The notes under the pieces are model-generated. The model was not told the DNA's origin, did not search any database, and saw nothing but the letters and a program-made list of their open reading frames with translations. Below are positions 6,877 to 10,025 of a stretch of DNA of 10,025 nt, in pieces (the first letter of the stretch is position 1; every line of letters starts with the position of its first letter). This DNA is from UBA5862 sp002408105 (GTDB lineage Bacteria; Pseudomonadota; Gammaproteobacteria; Pseudomonadales; UBA5862): the NCBI GenBank assembly GCA_034189125.1, contig JAXHVB010000050.1:1-10025 (forward strand). Direction: 5' to 3'. Position numbers and translations under genes: made by a program.

Positions 6877-7201
6877 CGCATTTCCCTTCACCACATTTGC
6901 CCTCGCCAGCGGCTTTTTCGCCACCGTCACCACCACACTTGCCTTCCCCACACTTGCCCTCTTCAGTGGCCTTGTCGCCACCACAATTGCCTTCTCCACA
7001 CTTGCCTTCAGGTTTTGCTTTGTCACCACCACATTTGCCTTCACCGCAGCTGCCTTCGGCTGCCTTACCGGCAACGGCGTAGCCCGATGAGAGCTCTACT
7101 GCTGCGAAGGGGTTTTGCCCTGCAAGCGCAGGCGCGGCAAGGGAAGAAAGGACTGCAGCAGCACCAAGTGCGGCAATGGGTTTGAGGGTCGTCTTGGCCA
7201 T
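6869..7201 (-). CDS. hvfA: HvfA, secreted EGxCG-repeat precursor peptide
   Basis: This 110-residue protein is the substrate of the neighbouring HvfB/HvfC. A Sec signal peptide, with a Lys near the N-terminus, a hydrophobic core and an APALA ending (cleavage probably after residue 27), is followed by NPFAAVELSSGYAVAG, the family-typical region before the core. The core has eight EGxCG motifs in four pairs, with cysteines at 52, 57, 68, 73, 84, 89, 103 and 108. Six motifs are EGKCG; the first is EGSCG and the fourth EGNCG. The mature peptide has no other cysteine. GGAGA at 7209-7213 supports the ATG at 7201. Related peptides act as periplasmic copper-binding RiPPs (bufferins, Haemophilus HvfA) after modification. 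An ECF-like promoter lies upstream at 7274-7303. Copper binding is inferred from the family. Confidence 0.93.
   Translation of the reverse strand: MAKTTLKPIAALGAAAVLSSLAAPALAGQNPFAAVELSSGYAVAGKAAEGSCGEGKCGGDKAKPEGKCGEGNCGGDKATEEGKCGEGKCGGDGGEKAAGEGKCGEGKCGG
6872..7057 (-). repeat. Tandem coding repeats of hvfA (four EGxCGEGxCGG units)
   Basis: Four imperfect units encode paired EGxCG motifs. They begin at residues 49, 65, 81 and 100, so spacing is 16, 16 and 19 residues (48, 48 and 57 bases). Linkers between units are Asp/Lys/Ala/Glu-rich. Low codon diversity in these units keeps several other frames open on both strands, which explains the overlapping spurious reading frames. Such repeats can expand or contract by slippage or recombination. 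Confidence 0.85.
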
Positions 7202-7273
7202 GGTGTTGTCTCCAAATGGCTGAAAAGAATAAAGGGCAGCGGCCTGGTTCAATGGGCTTGGACGCGCCAGTGG

Positions 7274-7303
7274 ATAGATGCAACGAGCCTGTCGGACGTT
7301 ACA
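7274..7303 (-). promoter_or_regulatory. Predicted ECF-type promoter of hvfABC
   Basis: Read leftward, TGTAAC (7298-7303) is separated by 17 bases from CATCTAT (7274-7280). The same two boxes occur rightward upstream of hvfX. GTAAC-type -35 elements are typical of several ECF sigma factors. Transcription would start near 7267, leaving a leader of about 65 bases before hvfA. No sigma factor gene is in the window, so the cognate factor is unknown. A 5-base inverted repeat CACCG/CGGTG (7302-7306 and 7311-7315, read on the plus strand with one overlapping base shift possible) touches the -35 box. Confidence 0.5.
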
Positions 7304-7350
7304 CCGGGGGCGGTGCCTCGTGGCGCGCACAGATCGAGCGGTGCGTGGTT

Positions 7351-7379
7351 TGTAACACGCAGGGACCGGATTCATCTAT
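7351..7379 (+). promoter_or_regulatory. Predicted ECF-type promoter of hvfX
   Basis: TGTAAC (7351-7356) is followed after 16 bases by CATCTAT (7373-7379), matching the leftward hvfABC element in both boxes. Transcription would begin near 7386, about 50 bases before the hvfX ATG. TGCGTG (7342-7347) and CACGCA (7356-7361) form a 6-base inverted repeat that overlaps the -35 box and could be a protein-binding site. The support is motif sharing between divergent genes of one pathway; no experiment is available. Confidence 0.5.
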
Positions 7380-7436
7380 GAGCAAGCCCCAAGTACAGCC
7401 CCCCAGCCACACCTCTGAATCCATAAGGAGCACACC

Positions 7437-8069
7437 ATGTCCACAGCTTCCGCCATGTCCCTACGGCTCGCGGTGCATTACCAGCGAATCGGACGCTGGC
7501 TACAACCTTTGAGCGGTCTTGCTCCACTGGCATTGCGGCTGTACCTGGTTCCGGTCTTCTGGATGGCGGGCACCACCAAATGGCAGGGATTCGATGACAC
7601 GGTGGCCTGGTTCGGCAATCCCGATTGGGGGCTCGGAATGCCCTGGCCCTGGTTGATGGCGTTGCTTGCCACCTGGACTGAGTTGCTGGGCGCGGTCCTC
7701 TTGCTGTTGGGCTTCGCAACCCGCCTGATTGCAATTCCGCTCTTGGTCACCATGGCGGTGGCCGCAGGCACAGTGCACTGGGAGAACGGTTGGCAAGCCA
7801 TTGCCGACCCCAAGGCGCCGTTCAGCAACGAGCGCGTGGAGGCCGCGCCCGCCAAGTTGGAGGCAGCGCGCTCGATACTCCGAGAACATGGCAATTATGG
7901 TTGGCTGACGGCCAGCGGGAGCTTCGTCATTCTGAACAATGGCATCGAATTCGCGGCCACCTACTTCATCATGCTGTTGGCCTTGCTGACACTGGGGGGC
8001 GGGCGCTATGTCAGCCTGGACGACTGGATCGCCCGCTGGGTGCAGCACCTGGGTCGACAGGCCAGCTAA
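7437..8069 (+). CDS. hvfX: HvfX, DoxX-type membrane protein of the RiPP locus
   Basis: This is a 210-residue DoxX-family inner-membrane protein of the type found beside hvfABC genes. Four hydrophobic segments are visible at about residues 28-45, 70-92, 95-113 and 168-187. A soluble loop of about 55 residues lies between the third and fourth. The N-terminal membrane segment contains LALRLYLVPVFWMAGTTKW, typical of this subfamily. AAGGAG at 7425-7430, six bases before the ATG, fixes the start. Homologues are annotated as Cu-binding RiPP maturation proteins, but their reaction is unclear; a redox or membrane role is plausible. Here it is transcribed away from hvfA instead of following hvfC. Its TAA overlaps the stop of convergent ymdB by 4 bases. 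Confidence 0.88.
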   Translation: MSTASAMSLRLAVHYQRIGRWLQPLSGLAPLALRLYLVPVFWMAGTTKWQGFDDTVAWFGNPDWGLGMPWPWLMALLATWTELLGAVLLLLGFATRLIAIPLLVTMAVAAGTVHWENGWQAIADPKAPFSNERVEAAPAKLEAARSILREHGNYGWLTASGSFVILNNGIEFAATYFIMLLALLTLGGGRYVSLDDWIARWVQHLGRQAS

Positions 8070-8581
8070 GGTTCATCGCACCCGAGCACGCGGCGGTAAA
8101 CCCAAAGGTCATCGGCCGAGAAGCAACAAAACAGCACCAACTCAAGACCTGACGCCAGGGACCGCCAAGATGACCGTACAGTGTCCACAGCCACCTCTGC
8201 TGCGGCAGAAACGGGATACCCATACACCCCGGTGCTGATGCAGGGAAAGGCGATGCTGCGCGCCTGTACTTCGCCCGCACAGACAAGGGCGTTGCGGTAA
8301 CAGGCAGCAAGCACCTCAGGCTCACCGGCGCCACCGCCCTGCCAGACAGGTCCGACAGTGTGCACCACATGCCGGGCGCGCAAGGCGAACCCCGGTGTAA
8401 TTTTTGCCTCACCAGGCGCACAGCCGCCGAGCCTTCGACACGCGGTCAGCAGCTGCGGGCCAGCCGCTCGGTGGATGGCGCCGTCGACACCACCCCCACC
8501 CAGCAGCGAGGGGTTCGCGGCGTTGACAATGACATCCACATCCAGCGTGGTGAGGTCCGCTTGAATGGCTTGCAGCTCCAT
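8066..8581 (-). CDS. ymdB: O-acetyl-ADP-ribose deacetylase, YmdB-like macrodomain
   Basis: This 171-residue single macrodomain protein closely resembles E. coli YmdB (MacroD type), which hydrolyses O-acetyl-ADP-ribose and removes ADP-ribose from acidic residues. In E. coli YmdB also modulates RNase III. Binding-site motifs are VDVIVNAANPSLLGGGGVDG (residues 15-34, with N20, N23 and D33), AIHRAAGP (35-42), VVHTVGPVW (72-80) and ISTGVYGYP (115-123). The ATG at 8581 is preceded by GGGAGG (8587-8592) at good spacing; an ATG six codons upstream lacks such a site. The gene begins 30 bases after the SDR stop on the same strand, so the two are probably co-transcribed. Its stop overlaps that of convergent hvfX. 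Confidence 0.93.
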   Translation of the reverse strand: MELQAIQADLTTLDVDVIVNAANPSLLGGGGVDGAIHRAAGPQLLTACRRLGGCAPGEAKITPGFALRARHVVHTVGPVWQGGGAGEPEVLAACYRNALVCAGEVQARSIAFPCISTGVYGYPVSAAAEVAVDTVRSSWRSLASGLELVLFCCFSADDLWVYRRVLGCDEP

Positions 8582-8611
8582 CTTCACCTCCCGATGCACC
8601 AGCCCGCTGGA

Positions 8612-9403
8612 TCACACGATCATATCAACGACGCCACCATCGACCCGCAGTGCCGCACCCGTGGTCGCCGAGGCTTGAGGGGAAGCCACGTACACCACCA
8701 TGTTCGCGACTTCCTCGACGGTAGCGGGCCGCTGAATGATCGAACTCGGCCGTGCCCGGTGCACAAACCCCGTGGCCAGTGCCTCCACCGACTCACCCTG
8801 CTGCGCGGCCAGGGGCGCAAGCGCGCGCTTGAGTCCATCCGAGAGCGTGGGCCCTGGAAGCACCGAGTTGACGGTCACCCCCGTGCCAGCCATGCGTTTG
8901 GCCAGCCCCCGGGCAATCGACACCTGCGCCGTTTTGCTCATTCCGTAGTGAATCATGTCCGGCGGAATGTTGAAGGCGGATTCCGATGAGATGAACACCA
9001 CCCTGCCCCAGTTCTGGGTTTGCATGTGCGGCAGATACGCCCTGGACAACCGCACACCGGACATCACGTTCACCTGAAAAAACCGCTCCCAGGTCGCGTC
9101 GCTGGTGACGAAGAAGTCCTCCATCCCGTAGGTGCCGAGGTTGTTGATCAAAATGTCCACATCGGCCACCTGTTCAACCAGGTCGTCACAGCCCTCGGCG
9201 TTGCCGAGGTCGGCGGCGGCGGCTTCCGCACAGACCCCGAACTCGGCCTCCAGCCGCTGCACCGCGGCGACGGTTTTGTCCTGATCTCGGCCATTGACCA
9301 CCACCTGAGCGCCAGCCGCGGCAAGGCCTCGTGCGATCGCAAAGCCAATGCCTTCAGTGGATCCGGTCACCAGCGCCCGTCGACCGCTCAAATCGATCTG
9401 CAT
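8612..9403 (-). CDS. SDR-family oxidoreductase, probably NADP(H)-dependent
   Basis: This 263-residue classical short-chain dehydrogenase/reductase has a Rossmann fold. TGSTEGIG (13-20) is the dinucleotide-binding glycine motif, and D65 the adenine-contact acid. NNLG (87-90) replaces the usual NNAG. The catalytic set is N112, S140, Y153 and K157 (YGMSK). NGR at 37-39, after the second strand, suggests preference for NADP(H) over NAD(H). VNSVLPGPT (178-186) and RVDGG (253-257) are also family-typical. The start ATG has AGAGGA about nine bases upstream. Substrate cannot be told from sequence; relatives reduce or oxidise small alcohols, ketones or acyl groups. ymdB lies downstream in the same direction, and a divergent monooxygenase-fold gene upstream. 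Confidence 0.93.
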   Translation of the reverse strand: MQIDLSGRRALVTGSTEGIGFAIARGLAAAGAQVVVNGRDQDKTVAAVQRLEAEFGVCAEAAAADLGNAEGCDDLVEQVADVDILINNLGTYGMEDFFVTSDATWERFFQVNVMSGVRLSRAYLPHMQTQNWGRVVFISSESAFNIPPDMIHYGMSKTAQVSIARGLAKRMAGTGVTVNSVLPGPTLSDGLKRALAPLAAQQGESVEALATGFVHRARPSSIIQRPATVEEVANMVVYVASPQASATTGAALRVDGGVVDMIV

Positions 9404-9556
9404 TCATGCATTCCTCTTGGTTTGGGTTCGAAGTGGGCTCCTGGCGCCATTTGACGCGCACCCACTCCTGGCCGGTACCCTTTCCAGGGGCCGGGGCTGC
9501 CATTGTGACAGCCTGTGCACCCCCGGCAACATCGGTCAGTGCTGGCGGAGGTGGTG
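9404..9556. promoter_or_regulatory. Divergent promoter region with 19-base palindrome
   Basis: This spacer separates the leftward SDR-ymdB pair from the rightward ABM-fold gene. GGCTGCCATTGTGACAGCC (9495-9513) is an imperfect palindrome with 7 of 9 base pairs matching around T9504, a shape common for dimeric repressors. A weak leftward promoter candidate overlaps it: TTGCCG (9524-9529) and CACAAT (9502-9507) with a 16-base spacer. No good rightward sigma-70 pair was found. No regulator gene is in the window, so control by this site is only a suggestion. Confidence 0.35.
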
Positions 9557-9904
9557 ATGTTCGTTGCAGTGTATTGGTGGCGCGTGGCGCCCGGAAAGGA
9601 AGCCCAGTTCCGTGAGGCCTGGTGCCGCGGCACCCGCCTGATCACCAAAATCTATGGGAGTTGCGGCTCACGCCTGCACCGAGATGCGGATGGGCGCTTC
9701 GTTGGCGTGGCGGAGTGGCCGGACCGCGAAACCTGGCAACGGGCCATCGACCAGCGCATGGTCTACCCCGACCCGGAGGCTCGGGCCATGTTTGTCGACG
9801 CCATCATTGAAACGCCGCCAAACAACCAGGCCGTGTTCACCATGGAAGTGACCGACGACCTGCTGACGCGCACGTGCGCCGACAACACCGGCGATGTTGA
9901 CTGA
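9557..9904 (+). CDS. ABM-fold (antibiotic biosynthesis monooxygenase-like) protein
   Basis: This small 115-residue protein fits the dimeric alpha-beta barrel ABM family. It opens with a strand, MFVAVYWWRVAPGKEAQF, followed by a helix, and then GRFVGVAEWPDRETWQRAI, the usual strand-helix pattern. Members include quinol monooxygenases, haem-degrading enzymes and many proteins of unknown activity. No haem ligand or other decisive catalytic residue can be assigned here. GGAGG at 9547-9551, five bases before the ATG, supports this start over an in-frame ATG 14 codons upstream. It is divergent from the SDR gene, so a shared small-molecule pathway is possible but unproven. The acidic tail after residue ~100 is outside the fold. 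Confidence 0.75.
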   Translation: MFVAVYWWRVAPGKEAQFREAWCRGTRLITKIYGSCGSRLHRDADGRFVGVAEWPDRETWQRAIDQRMVYPDPEARAMFVDAIIETPPNNQAVFTMEVTDDLLTRTCADNTGDVD

Positions 9905-10025
9905 GGCGAATCTTGGTTGGGTGCTATTACAAGTGCCAGCCGAGTCGGCTTCAACCTCCGAAAACACCTTCTATGTTGCCAGTTGCCAGGACACCACGTC
10001 GACGAGCCCCGGGCTCAGACCGCAG

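Noticed and set aside
6869..7057. CRISPR-like array from regularly spaced repeats
   Set aside because: The repeats are in-frame coding units of a peptide with irregular 48/48/57-base periods and no unique spacers.
6877..7074. Longer HvfB beginning upstream at 7074
   Set aside because: The added 66 residues are the shifted-frame reading of the hvfA repeats; the MNIO domain begins right after GTG 6876 with a good ribosome site.
6806..7185. Plus-strand frames opposite hvfA, giving Pro/His/Leu-rich repeated translations
   Set aside because: They arise because the repeated GAGGGCAAATGCGGT-like codons of hvfA lack stops on the opposite strand; no start signal or family match is seen.
9451..9481. 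Rightward sigma-70 promoter TTGACG / TACCCT for the ABM gene
   Set aside because: Spacer is 19 bases and the -10 box is poor, so the match is not better than expected by chance.
9938..9950. Terminator AGCCG-AGT-CGGCT after the ABM gene
   Set aside because: The stem is only 5 bases and is followed by TTCAACC, without a T tract.

Overview
The window is about 10 kb of gene-dense, GC-rich bacterial chromosome. Base composition, by eye, is about 47% GC in the first ~220 bases and above 60% elsewhere. An Escherichia coli-type LexA box (CTG-N10-CAG), a YmdB-like macrodomain protein very close to the enterobacterial form, and HvfA/HvfX-type proteins together suggest a gammaproteobacterium (a betaproteobacterium is possible). 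I cannot name a genus from sequence alone.

Left edge (1-536): no confident gene. It holds a possible tail of an upstream coding sequence, a small hydrophobic reading frame, several inverted repeats and a terminator-like hairpin. Next is an SOS mutagenesis cassette (537-5264): a near-consensus LexA box, imuB (inactive Y-family polymerase homologue that acts as an adaptor) and dnaE2/imuC (error-prone C-family polymerase). The imuA gene that usually precedes imuB is absent here.

The middle (5258-8069) is a copper-linked RiPP locus of the HvfABCX/bufferin type. On the minus strand hvfA, hvfB and hvfC form an overlapping operon. HvfA is a secreted precursor peptide with eight EGxCG motifs, HvfB is an MNIO/DUF692 iron oxidase that modifies such cysteines, and HvfC is its DUF2063 partner. 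hvfX, encoding a DoxX-type membrane protein, is read divergently. The 235-base gap between hvfA and hvfX contains two oppositely oriented copies of the same promoter-like pattern, TGTAAC-N16/17-CATCTAT. This looks like paired ECF sigma-factor promoters that would co-induce the two arms.

The right part (8066-9904) has a minus-strand pair, an NADP(H)-type short-chain dehydrogenase followed by ymdB. A divergent small antibiotic-biosynthesis-monooxygenase-fold protein follows. A 19-base imperfect palindrome sits between the divergent starts. Convergent neighbours overlap at their stop codons (dnaE2/hvfC by 7 bases, hvfX/ymdB by 4), so the locus is very compact. The last 121 bases carry no recognisable gene.

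No wholly new system is proven here. The most interesting points are the duplicated divergent promoter motif and split layout of the Hvf locus, the eight-motif HvfA array with two variant motifs, and the LexA-boxed imuB-dnaE2 cassette without imuA.
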